Below, one piece after another: positions 1 through 5,745 of a DNA stretch of 7,690 bases (position 1 is its first letter; each line of letters starts with the position of its first letter). The notes beneath the pieces are model-generated. The model saw only the letters and a list, made by a program, of their open reading frames with translations. It was not told the DNA's origin and made no database searches. Source of the stretch: Cytophagales bacterium (GTDB lineage Bacteria > Bacteroidota > Bacteroidia > Cytophagales > UBA9547). Position numbers and translations under genes: made by a program. The DNA lies in assembly GCA_025360395.1 (NCBI GenBank), contig JANYCH010000100.1, positions 1 to 7,690 on the forward strand, read 5' to 3'.

Positions 1-16
1 CTGTTAACATTAGACT

Positions 17-406
17 ATGAACTTTCTAAGAAGTATACATCATATAGCAGTGATTTGCTCAGACTATCAAAAATCAAAAAAATTTTATTCTGAAATATTA
101 GGTTTGGAAATTATAAGAGAAACCTATCGGTCTGAAAGAGATTCATATAAACTTGACCTCGCACTAAACGGTACTTATATTCTGGAAATTTTCTCATTTC
201 CAAACCCTCCTCTCAGGCTTTCCAAACCCGAAAGCACAGGCTTGAGGCATCTTGCTTTTGGAGTTGAAAATTTAGATTTTGTAATTACGGAAATGTGCAA
301 AAATAATATTTCAGCTGAAGATATACGGATAGATTCAATAACAGGAAAACGTTTTACATTTATTGCAGACCCTGATAATTTGCCAATTGAATTTTATGAA
401 CTTTAA
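17..406 (+). CDS. gloA2: VOC-family metalloprotein, YaeR/GloA2 type (glyoxalase I-like)
   Basis: The 129-residue product is the usual length for the YaeR/GloA2 branch of the vicinal oxygen chelate superfamily and follows the remembered E. coli YaeR sequence almost end to end (HHIAVICSDY, FYSEILGL, RDSYKLDLALNG, LEIFSFP, GLRHLAFGV, KRFTFIADPDNLPIEFYE). The fold is two beta-alpha-beta-beta-beta modules, roughly residues 5-60 and 74-128. The expected metal ligands are present: His9, Glu57, His78 and Glu125. Related enzymes isomerise the hemithioacetal of methylglyoxal with a thiol, but this subfamily is poorly characterised, so detoxification is an inference from the family and the substrate is unknown. 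It is probably cytoplasmic, since no signal peptide is visible. An in-frame TAG at 11-13 just upstream supports the ATG at 17. The 59-residue ORF begins 9 bp downstream and is probably co-transcribed. Confidence 0.9.
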   Translation: MNFLRSIHHIAVICSDYQKSKKFYSEILGLEIIRETYRSERDSYKLDLALNGTYILEIFSFPNPPLRLSKPESTGLRHLAFGVENLDFVITEMCKNNISAEDIRIDSITGKRFTFIADPDNLPIEFYEL

Positions 407-415
407 TATAATAAG

Positions 416-595
416 ATGACAAAGAAAGAATTGCTGGAACTTATTAAAAAAGGAGAAGTTACACTACTTGACAGCTATGGGAAAGATGTAACTATGAACC
501 TTGAAAACCCTGAAAAATCTGAAGAACCATTTGCAAGCAAACTAGATGCAGAGAAAATAAATAAATTAAAAAGCATTAAACCAACGGAAAAATAA
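416..595 (+). CDS. Small hypothetical protein, 59 residues
   Basis: An ATG at 416 opens a 59-codon frame ending in TAA at 593-595. The product begins MTKKELLELIKKGEVTLLDS and continues as a charged, Lys/Glu-rich, soluble peptide with no cysteine, signal peptide or membrane segment. The first 12 residues look like an amphipathic helix, and the last 20 are Lys-rich and probably helical or disordered. I do not recognise a family. Support for it being real is positional: it starts 9 bp after the VOC gene on the same strand, its stop codon lies in the first bases of a terminator hairpin, and it fills the space between that gene and the terminator exactly. The codon choice is AT-rich like its neighbours. 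It could be a partner of the VOC protein or an unrelated passenger. Confidence 0.65.
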   Translation: MTKKELLELIKKGEVTLLDSYGKDVTMNLENPEKSEEPFASKLDAEKINKLKSIKPTEK

Positions 596-620
596 ATGCC
601 ATGGGATTCCATGGCATTTA
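593..620. terminator. Bidirectional terminator hairpin between convergent genes
   Basis: Perfect 12-bp inverted repeat: arm 593-604 (taaatgccatgg) and arm 609-620 (ccatggcattta) around a 4-base loop, gatt. It sits exactly between the plus-strand small ORF, whose TAA is the first three bases of the arm, and the minus-strand CsbD gene, whose stop is at 624-626. The A-rich and T-rich arm ends provide a short U tract in either direction. Position and symmetry point to a shared terminator. Confidence 0.75.
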
Positions 621-623
621 AAA

Positions 624-809
624 TTACAGACTATTAATCCATTTCACTAGTTCTTCGCGACCTTTACCCGTTTTTTGCTGCAATTTTCCCAGCATTTCAT
701 GGTCCTGACCTTCGTTATATGTAAGGTCGTCATCAGTTAAATCTCCATACGCCTGTTTAATTTTTCCTTTTACTTCATTCCAGGCTCCTTTTATTTCCAG
801 CTTATCCAT
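624..809 (-). CDS. CsbD/YjbJ-family stress-response protein
   Basis: The 61-residue product matches the CsbD-like family throughout. It has the N-terminal helix with Trp10 and the KGKIKQAYG segment (14-22), the conserved LTDDDLTYNEGQ turn (24-35), then the LGKLQQKTGKGREEL helix (40-54) and Trp57. E. coli YjbJ has the same order of motifs. Family members are small, abundant, highly charged soluble proteins induced by general stress (SigB in Bacillus, stationary phase and osmotic stress in enterobacteria). Their molecular role is unknown. It is probably cytoplasmic. The start is the ATG on the minus strand at 807-809, which gives the standard family N terminus. The gene is monocistronic: it converges on the terminator at 593-620 and diverges from the lipoprotein gene across 144 bp. 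A sigma70-like site with a dyad lies about 20-50 bp upstream. Confidence 0.9.
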   Translation of the reverse strand: MDKLEIKGAWNEVKGKIKQAYGDLTDDDLTYNEGQDHEMLGKLQQKTGKGREELVKWINSL

Positions 810-828
810 AACAATCTTAATTTAAAGA

Positions 829-857
829 GTTAAACAACATTGAATGTTCAATGTCAA
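829..857 (-). promoter_or_regulatory. Candidate promoter of the CsbD gene with an overlapping dyad operator
   Basis: Reading the minus strand, TTGACA (857-852) is followed after 17 bases by TTTAAC (834-829), a sigma70-like layout 20 bp upstream of the ATG. The space between them is filled by an almost perfect dyad, plus-strand 837-854 (acattgaa-tg-ttcaatgt), with 8-bp arms and a 2-bp centre. A repressor or activator bound there would cover the promoter. The core boxes are not the typical Bacteroidota pair, so the promoter call is tentative. The dyad itself is directly visible. Confidence 0.35.
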
Positions 858-953
858 AATGCGTGCCATTTGAGATTATGGTGATTTGATTAATATCGGT
901 GGTACAATTATTTAACTATTAGTTGATTAAACACTTAAAACACAATTTTATTT

Positions 954-1637
954 ATGAAAAAGATTATTATTATTTTTTCCTCAGTTGCCCTATTGTTAAA
1001 CACATCTTGTAACAAAAAAGAAAATGAAAACTCTGGTAATGCTTCACAAGAACTTAAAATGTATGTAGATTCGGTAAAAACGGTATCTGTGGATAACAGA
1101 GATTCCTGGGCAAATATTGAATCGAACTACCAAATGAAACTGGCAAAAGCTGAGGCAGAAGCAAATGATGAAACTGAGAAAAACAGGATTGCTGAAAGCA
1201 AAAAAGATTTCCAGGAATATAAGGATAAAAATAATACTGACACATCTATGTTATCCGAAACAACTTCTGATGCTAATGAGAACACCGTTGATCCTAAATC
1301 CTTAAGTAAAAAACAGGAAATAAGGGATGCATTGTTTGGCCAGGGAAAATTAGGTCAGGATATTAAATTTGACTGGGTAACTTCTAAAAATATTCTGGGA
1401 GTTTATGAGAATTTCGTCGCCTCTGTTAAAAAGAATAAGGCAAATTATTCAAGAGAGGATTGGGATGAAGTGAAAGTGCTTTATGAAGCTCTTGACACAA
1501 GGAAAAATGAAGTTGAAAAAGACCTTGCAACAAAAGACAATTTACAAATTGCAAAAAGAAAAGTAGAATTTGCTTCTTATGAAACAATAGACAGGCCAAT
1601 GTCTAAAGTAAAAGAAAACGAAGAAGCCAAGAAATAG
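954..1637 (+). CDS. Putative lipoprotein with duplicated helical domain
   Basis: The 227-residue product starts MKKIIIIFSSVALLLNTSC, a signal peptide whose likely lipidated residue is Cys19. Position -3 is Asn rather than Leu, which is an imperfect lipobox but tolerated in Bacteroidota. The basic and acidic residues right after the cysteine (NKKENE) loosely resemble surface-export signals of this phylum, so outer-membrane attachment is likely and its side uncertain. The mature protein is Lys/Glu/Asp-rich, helical and hydrophilic, with a low-complexity Ser/Thr/Asn stretch at about 93-112. Two similar segments are visible, 37-90 and 151-210: each has a Tyr, then a Trp followed seven residues later by Tyr (SWANIESNY, DWDEVKVLY), then an aromatic pair spaced by three (F86/Y89, F206/Y209). 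I recall small Bacteroidota DUF families with similar sequence but cannot name one firmly. Function is unknown. The gene stands alone, with a strong terminator 13 bp after its stop. Confidence 0.85.
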   Translation: MKKIIIIFSSVALLLNTSCNKKENENSGNASQELKMYVDSVKTVSVDNRDSWANIESNYQMKLAKAEAEANDETEKNRIAESKKDFQEYKDKNNTDTSMLSETTSDANENTVDPKSLSKKQEIRDALFGQGKLGQDIKFDWVTSKNILGVYENFVASVKKNKANYSREDWDEVKVLYEALDTRKNEVEKDLATKDNLQIAKRKVEFASYETIDRPMSKVKENEEAKK

Positions 1638-1649
1638 TAATTCCTACTT

Positions 1650-1692
1650 AATAAAATGACCTGATAAACATGATTTATCAGGTCATTTTATT
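1650..1692. terminator. Strong bidirectional terminator hairpin
   Basis: Perfect 19-bp inverted repeat: arm 1650-1668 and arm 1674-1692, with a 5-base loop catga. The core is tgacctgata/tatcaggtca and the outer ends are A-rich and T-rich (ttttattttattt follows on the plus strand, and an equivalent U tract forms on the minus). It lies 13 bp after the lipoprotein gene and 18 bp beyond the stop of the convergent DUF3109 gene, so it can end both transcripts. Confidence 0.88.
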
Positions 1693-1710
1693 TTATTTAA
1701 ATTATAAGAA

Positions 1711-2286
1711 TCAGATTTTGGCTTCCTTATTCTCGACTTCTAAAATTAACTGTTTATACCAATCCTCACCAAATTTTCGAATAAGAGGTTCTTTTAAGAA
1801 TTCATGAACATGTACTTTTAGGGCCAATCCATTATCACAGGCAGGAGAGCAAATATCCCAACGGTTATAATTTAATGCTTCGTTATCACCGTATTTGTCT
1901 ACCCTAATTGGGTAAAGATGGCATGAAACAGGTTTTCTGAATGTACTTTTTCCTTCACGCCAGGCTTGTTCTATCCCACAACTTAAGATCCCATTTTCCT
2001 TGTAAACAGCAAAAGAGCATTCTTTTCCATTAACAGTAGTTGTAGAAAAATCTCCTTCCCAATCTTTAAGATAAAATCCTTCATTTTCAATAACTTCTCT
2101 CCCACTTTCGGTAAGATATGGAAGAATAGCTTCCAGGTTTTTTTTGATAAGTTCTATTTCCTCCAGATCAATTGGCGCTCCTAAATCCCCTTCAACACAA
2201 CAAGCACCTTTGCACTTGATAAGATCGCAAACAAAATGTTTTTCGATAATATCTTCGCTTAAGATAGCTTTTCCAACGATAATCAT
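1711..2286 (-). CDS. DUF3109 family protein (cysteine-cluster, YkgJ-like)
   Basis: I place the start at the ATG at 2286-2284, giving 191 residues beginning MIIVGKAILSED, the usual N terminus and length of DUF3109. The open frame continues upstream to 2487, but that extension is Cys/Ile-rich nonsense that would run through the divergent hydratase gene. Nine cysteines are present: Cys20, 25, 29 and 30 (FVCDLIKCKGACC), Cys90, Cys103, Cys122 (PVSCHLYPIRV), and Cys146 and Cys150 (WDICSPAC). The pattern resembles the CxxxCC-type zinc or iron-sulfur cluster proteins of the YkgJ superfamily, so metal binding is a family-based inference. No catalytic role is known. It is soluble with no signal peptide. 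It stands alone, diverging from the hydratase across 51 bp and converging on the terminator at 1650-1692. Confidence 0.88.
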   Translation of the reverse strand: MIIVGKAILSEDIIEKHFVCDLIKCKGACCVEGDLGAPIDLEEIELIKKNLEAILPYLTESGREVIENEGFYLKDWEGDFSTTTVNGKECSFAVYKENGILSCGIEQAWREGKSTFRKPVSCHLYPIRVDKYGDNEALNYNRWDICSPACDNGLALKVHVHEFLKEPLIRKFGEDWYKQLILEVENKEAKI

Positions 2287-2337
2287 AATTTGGGGCTGGT
2301 GTGAAATTGTGTAAATTCGCCAAAATAACTTTTGGCA

Positions 2338-2748
2338 ATGATTGAAGCAGGGCAAATTTACAAATACAGTTTTACATTTACCCAAGAGCAGGTTGAGGAA
2401 TTTGCACGTGTCACAGGCGATAATAATCCTTTGCACCTTAATGCACATTATGCAGCAAATACTCCATTTAAAAAACCAATAATTCACGGATTTTTGGGAG
2501 GAAGCGTATTTTCTAAAATTCTTGGAACAAAATTTCCTGGTGAAGGCACAGTTTATTTAAAACAAAGTATGGAATTTTTAAGGCCTATGTTTGTTGATAC
2601 TCCATATGAAGCCATTTTGGAAGTAAAAGAAGTTGAAAATGATAAGCATAAAGCACTGATTCAAACTAATATAATTGACATCTCAGTTCAAAAAATTGTG
2701 GTAAAAGGCGAAGCTGTAGTAATGAATAAAGAAAAAATTCAATCGTAA
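2338..2748 (+). CDS. MaoC-like hot-dog dehydratase, (R)-specific enoyl-CoA hydratase type
   Basis: The 136-residue product has the single hot-dog fold length of PhaJ-type enzymes. The hydratase-2 signature is clear at 24-40 (RVTGDNNPLHLNAHYAA), with catalytic Asp28 and His33. It is followed by the substrate-tunnel helix and the IIHGFLGGSVFSKILGTKFPGEG segment. Relatives add water across trans-2-enoyl-CoA to give (R)-3-hydroxyacyl-CoA, linking fatty-acid oxidation to other acyl-CoA uses. The true substrate here cannot be read from the sequence, and some members act on acyl-ACP or are uncharacterised. I chose the ATG at 2338 over an in-frame TTG at 2332 because it gives the standard N terminus and there is no ribosome site to favour TTG. 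TAACTTTT (2326-2333), close to the Bacteroidota -7 box, lies right before the start, which would mean a nearly leaderless mRNA, but no matching upstream box is seen. Confidence 0.88.
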   Translation: MIEAGQIYKYSFTFTQEQVEEFARVTGDNNPLHLNAHYAANTPFKKPIIHGFLGGSVFSKILGTKFPGEGTVYLKQSMEFLRPMFVDTPYEAILEVKEVENDKHKALIQTNIIDISVQKIVVKGEAVVMNKEKIQS

Positions 2749-2754
2749 TTATTG

Positions 2755-2787
2755 TTTGGTGAGAAGTCAATTCTATAGATATATTTT
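2755..2787 (+). promoter_or_regulatory. Candidate Bacteroidota-type promoter for the TPR/PBP gene
   Basis: TTTG at 2755-2758 is followed after 21 bases by TAtaTTTT at 2780-2787. This fits the known Bacteroidota consensus (TTTG, 19-21 bases, TAnnTTTG) except for the last base. Transcription would start about 2792, leaving only a few untranslated bases before the ATG at 2796. The match is good, but the very short leader is a reason for caution. Confidence 0.4.
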
Positions 2788-2795
2788 AATAAATA

Positions 2796-4538
2796 ATGAA
2801 AAAATATTACAGTAATTTATTTTTAGATTGTTTCTCAAAATTGCAAATCAGCAATTCGAAAATGGTAATATTATTTTCTTTGACAATAGTATCTACTACC
2901 CTATCTGCTCAGAAGGTTGATCACAGAAAAAATTATGAGGCTGCTAAAACTGAATTAAAAAACAAAAACTATGCTAAAGCTATAGACTTGTTTAAAAAGG
3001 CCTCAAATGAACATCCTGAAAATATAAACAGGATCAATGCAACATATTTTTATGCGTATTGTGCCTTTCAACAGAAACAATATTGGTCTGCTAACCACTA
3101 CCTGACAAAGCTCATTGAAAAATACCCAACTTGGAATAAAATAAGTGAAGCATATTATTTAATGTCGGTAATGTCATTTGAGAAGCATGAATACACAAAT
3201 GGGATATTTTGGTCACAAAAAATTGCTTCAAAGTTTCTAAAAAAGGATGTAGAAAACCTGAAATGGAACTATTTGAACTTCCCTTCTTTAAAAGATAGTG
3301 TAATTGAACTAAACAGAAAGAATCTTAAGGATACTACTATCGCTACAATACTTTATAACCTTGTAAAAGATGAAGGTGGTTGGAAAAATAAAAAATATGC
3401 TAAAAGGCTTATTGAAGATTATGGAATCAATACTGAGACAGTGGTCACTGCACCAGTACCCGTGGTGATAAAACCTCCTACACCAAAAGATAGTTTGCGT
3501 ATTGCAGTAATGTTGCCATTTAATCTGAAAGAAAATATCAGAGATAATGAAATAAAGAACAATATGTATTTGTTTGACCTCTATAATGGATTAAGATTTT
3601 CCGCAGATTCAATGCGAAAAACTGGAGCCAAAATTCGGTTAGTGGCTTATGATTACGGAAAGGATTCAATTGATTTTATAAGATTTATTGAAAAACCAGA
3701 ATTGGCAGGTTATGATATCATGATTGGTCCATTGCAAAACTCAGTAGCACAAGCGACAAATAAATATGCCCAAACAACCAATACCCTCGTTATTAATCCA
3801 CTATCAACCAGTTTAAAATTTACTGAGGGCTCCGATAAAGTATGCCTGTTTAAATCCTCTTTTGAAACACAGGCAAAACAAGCAGCTTATTTTTCATCCA
3901 CGCATTTCAGCCCTAAAAAAGCTTTAATTATCACAAGTAAAAACTTAAAAGATTCAATTGTTGCCTCCACATTTAAATTAAATTTCGACAGCGCGGGGGG
4001 AAGAACCTTGGGTAAACTCGTTTTAACGGCCTCTACCTTGGCCAAAATGGACAATTTTTTCTCCAAGAAAACTTTGGACAGCACTGGTGTCATTTTCGTA
4101 AGCACAAAAGATCAATATCTCGGTGTTAGTATAGTAAGAAAATTAACAGAGTTAGATAAAGCCATCCCTATGATGGTAAGTGCCGACTGGATCGAATTTC
4201 AGTCTATGAACTTTGATCAAATGAAAAAACAAAACCTTTATTTTATGGGCTCGGATTACATGAACCTCGAAAGCGATACAATTGCTTCTATATCAAGATC
4301 GCTGTTAAAGAAAACGAACTCAATTCCTTCAGTTTATACTTTTACAGGTTATGAGGTAATATATCAACTTGCTAAGCTTTCAAAAACAGATATCAATTTT
4401 TTTAATCAGCCTGAAATCAGGAATATTAACCCTCAACCGGGTTTCTTATTCAATGGGTTAGATTATAAAAAAGGAAAGGATAATACGCTTTTTAGCATTC
4501 AGCGTTTTACAGATGCTGGCTTTGAAGAAGTTAAATAA
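2796..4538 (+). CDS. Exported TPR plus type I periplasmic-binding-fold protein (LpoA-like architecture)
   Basis: The 580-residue product has an unusually long n-region (about 22 residues, MKKYYSNLFLDCFSKLQ...) before a hydrophobic core at 24-37 and a likely cleavage at Ala38-Gln39 (LSA-QK). Helical TPR-like repeats follow at about 44-150 (for example NYAKAIDLFKKASNEHP and QYWSANHYLTKLIEKYP), then a further helical part to about 215 and a Pro/Val linker at 219-231. From about 234 (SLRIAVMLPFNL) to the end is a type I periplasmic-binding fold of the branched-chain amino-acid receptor or LpoA kind, with YDIMIGPLQNSVA at about 306-318. Many Bacteroidota homologues are annotated as amino-acid ABC substrate-binding or LysM proteins. 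No LysM domain and no adjacent permease or ATPase genes are seen here, so transport is doubtful. Helical repeats plus this fold match E. coli LpoA, the PBP1A activator, but LpoA is a lipoprotein and this is not. The role is inferred only. Confidence 0.82.
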   Translation: MKKYYSNLFLDCFSKLQISNSKMVILFSLTIVSTTLSAQKVDHRKNYEAAKTELKNKNYAKAIDLFKKASNEHPENINRINATYFYAYCAFQQKQYWSANHYLTKLIEKYPTWNKISEAYYLMSVMSFEKHEYTNGIFWSQKIASKFLKKDVENLKWNYLNFPSLKDSVIELNRKNLKDTTIATILYNLVKDEGGWKNKKYAKRLIEDYGINTETVVTAPVPVVIKPPTPKDSLRIAVMLPFNLKENIRDNEIKNNMYLFDLYNGLRFSADSMRKTGAKIRLVAYDYGKDSIDFIRFIEKPELAGYDIMIGPLQNSVAQATNKYAQTTNTLVINPLSTSLKFTEGSDKVCLFKSSFETQAKQAAYFSSTHFSPKKALIITSKNLKDSIVASTFKLNFDSAGGRTLGKLVLTASTLAKMDNFFSKKTLDSTGVIFVSTKDQYLGVSIVRKLTELDKAIPMMVSADWIEFQSMNFDQMKKQNLYFMGSDYMNLESDTIASISRSLLKKTNSIPSVYTFTGYEVIYQLAKLSKTDINFFNQPEIRNINPQPGFLFNGLDYKKGKDNTLFSIQRFTDAGFEEVK

Positions 4539-4571
4539 ATTTCGTGATCAAGACGACCTTGAGAACAATGC

Positions 4572-4602
4572 TTTTCCTTGGCAAAAAAATAAATTATCTT
4601 TG
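4572..4602 (+). promoter_or_regulatory. Candidate Bacteroidota-type promoter for tpiA and its cluster
   Basis: TAtcTTTG at 4595-4602 is a perfect match to the Bacteroidota -7 element TAnnTTTG. TTTT at 4572-4575, 19 bases upstream, fits the TTTG -33 element in three of four positions. Start of transcription would be near 4607, leaving about 15 bases of leader before the ATG at 4623. The site lies in the 84-bp gap after the TPR/PBP gene, the only sizeable gap before the four-gene cluster, which supports its use. Confidence 0.5.
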
Positions 4603-4622
4603 AAGCTTCCTATATTTAGACC

Positions 4623-5384
4623 ATGAGAAAAAAAATTGTTGCCGGAAACTGGAAATTGAATAAAACCTTTAGCGAAGGTGTCTTATTAGCAAAAGAAGTA
4701 GGTGAACTTTCGAAAAATGAAATAAATTCTGATGTGCAATTGGTACTTTGTACTCCATACATACATTTACAACAGGTAAGTGATTTGGTATCTGATTATA
4801 AAAACATTTCTGTAGGCGCTCAAAACTGCTCCAATAAGGCATCAGGAGCATTTACCGGGGAGGTTTCAGTTGATATGTTAAAATCTATCCTGGTTGAATA
4901 TGTTATTTTAGGACATAGTGAAAGAAGGGAGTATTTTTTAGAGACAAATAACATGCTGAAAGAGAAAACAGACCTGGTGCTTTCAAGGTCTATGACTCCG
5001 ATTTTTTGTTGTGGCGAAACATTATCGCAAAGAGAGGCAAATATTCATTTTAATTTCGTAACACAACAGTTAACCGAAAGCTTATTCCACTTGGATGCTG
5101 ATACAATTAAAAAGGTTGTGATAGCTTATGAACCAATATGGGCAATCGGAACCGGAGTAACTGCTTCTACAGCGCAAGCTCAGGAAATGCATTTATTGAT
5201 ACGTAATCATTTGGCAAGTAAATACGGACAGGAAGTTGCAAATAGTGTTTCTATACTTTATGGTGGAAGTGCAAAACCATCTAATGCAAAAGAACTATTT
5301 GCCTGTCCAGATGTTGACGGCGGCCTGATAGGTGGAGCATCTCTTGTTGCAAGGGATTTTGTAGACATAGCAAAATCATTTTAG
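4623..5384 (+). CDS. tpiA: Triosephosphate isomerase
   Basis: The 253-residue product is a full-length TIM barrel that interconverts dihydroxyacetone phosphate and glyceraldehyde 3-phosphate in glycolysis and gluconeogenesis. It works as a cytoplasmic dimer. All key parts are present: the GNWKLN strand with substrate-binding Asn9 and catalytic Lys11, catalytic His98 in ILGHSERR, catalytic base Glu170 in AYEPIWAIGTG, the mobile loop 6 just after it (171-181), and the phosphate-binding YGGS (213-216) and GGLIGGASL (233-241). The N terminus starts MRKKIVAGNWK as in other members, fixing the ATG at 4623. No truncation or unusual residue is seen. It probably leads a transcript from the promoter-like site at 4572-4602, with the repeat-protein gene beginning 4 bp after its stop. 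Confidence 0.98.
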   Translation: MRKKIVAGNWKLNKTFSEGVLLAKEVGELSKNEINSDVQLVLCTPYIHLQQVSDLVSDYKNISVGAQNCSNKASGAFTGEVSVDMLKSILVEYVILGHSERREYFLETNNMLKEKTDLVLSRSMTPIFCCGETLSQREANIHFNFVTQQLTESLFHLDADTIKKVVIAYEPIWAIGTGVTASTAQAQEMHLLIRNHLASKYGQEVANSVSILYGGSAKPSNAKELFACPDVDGGLIGGASLVARDFVDIAKSF

Positions 5385-5388
5385 TTTT

Positions 5389-5745
5389 TTGAACCTTAAG
5401 ATATTTATAAGGATTATTTTATTCCCTGTTATTTTTTTAACAGGGAATATTTCTTTTGCTCAGCTAAACAATCCAGTAATCTGTAAAATTTACGGATCAG
5501 TATATTTAGAAGAGGACCCTAAAAAGGCTGATTTTAAGGTTTACGTTGAAACCAGTGAAGCTTTTGCAGACCTTATTGTTTTTCTTCAAAATAATCGGCT
5601 ATATGCCGATAAAGCTGGATTGTGGTATCTTTCAGAAAGCAGAAATATTGCTGATTTTAGGATTTTTATAACTGAGAGCAAAAAGAACTCAGATTTTACA
5701 ATTTTTTATACTAAAACCGAATCATTTGCAGGATGTCCGAGGTAA
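5389..5745 (+). CDS. Small exported protein of 13-residue repeats, DUF6150-like
   Basis: The 118-residue product has a signal peptide (about 1-24, cleavage at FA-Q) and then a short repeat array. The units, at 47-59, 60-72, 73-87, 88-100 and 101-113, each start with Ala/Ser-Asp and alternate polar and hydrophobic residues (ADFKVYVETSEAF, ADFRIFITESKKN, SDFTIFYTKTESF), ending in AGCPR. The third has a 2-residue insertion. This matches my memory of the Bacteroidota DUF6150 family, which has repeated ADxxVYxVxYxSQ units. A small beta-solenoid is plausible but inferred. Cys32 and Cys116 could form a disulfide in the periplasm. Function is unknown. The start must be TTG at 5389: no ATG or GTG precedes the signal peptide in frame. 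It is 4 bp after tpiA, suggesting translational coupling, and overlaps prmA by 13 bp. A 12-bp hairpin lies in its signal-peptide codons. Confidence 0.8.
   Translation: MNLKIFIRIILFPVIFLTGNISFAQLNNPVICKIYGSVYLEEDPKKADFKVYVETSEAFADLIVFLQNNRLYADKAGLWYLSESRNIADFRIFITESKKNSDFTIFYTKTESFAGCPR
5420..5449 (+). promoter_or_regulatory. Perfect hairpin within the signal-peptide codons (possible attenuator)
   Basis: Arms 5420-5431 (tattccctgtta) and 5438-5449 (taacagggaata) pair perfectly over 12 bp, with a loop of six T. A T-rich run, ttcttttg, follows directly at 5451-5458. The hairpin is only 31 bp after the TTG start. Structure and T run resemble a weak intrinsic terminator or an mRNA-processing site between tpiA and prmA. 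It could also simply reflect codons for FPVIFLTGN. No function is shown. Confidence 0.4.

Noticed and set aside
1..16. Possible end of an upstream gene (TAA at 5-7)
   Set aside because: Too little sequence remains to tell a real stop codon from chance.
885..916. Bacteroidota-type promoter for the lipoprotein gene (TTTG 885-888, 20 bases, TAttTAAC 909-916)
   Set aside because: The -33 element and spacing fit, but only one of four bases of the TTTG part of the -7 box matches, so it is too weak to list.
1054..1245. Minus-strand reading frame opposite the lipoprotein gene, and similar antisense frames at 3887-4105, 4669-4851, 6125-6400, 6449-6640, 6865-7053 and 7127-7492
   Set aside because: Each lies opposite a well-supported gene, has no recognisable family, and has a composition typical of antisense shadows.
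2332..2337. TTG start for the hydratase, adding two residues
   Set aside because: An ATG two codons later gives the family-like N terminus, and nothing in the sequence favours the TTG.
2287..2487. Upstream extension of the DUF3109 reading frame by 67 codons
   Set aside because: It would run through the divergent hydratase gene and encodes a Cys/Ile-rich stretch unlike the family N terminus. The ATG at 2286 gives the standard start.
4548..4562. Small inverted repeat (tcaag/cttga) after the TPR/PBP gene as a terminator
   Set aside because: Only 5-bp arms with a 5-base loop and no T run after it. I see no convincing terminator between this gene and tpiA, so some read-through is possible.
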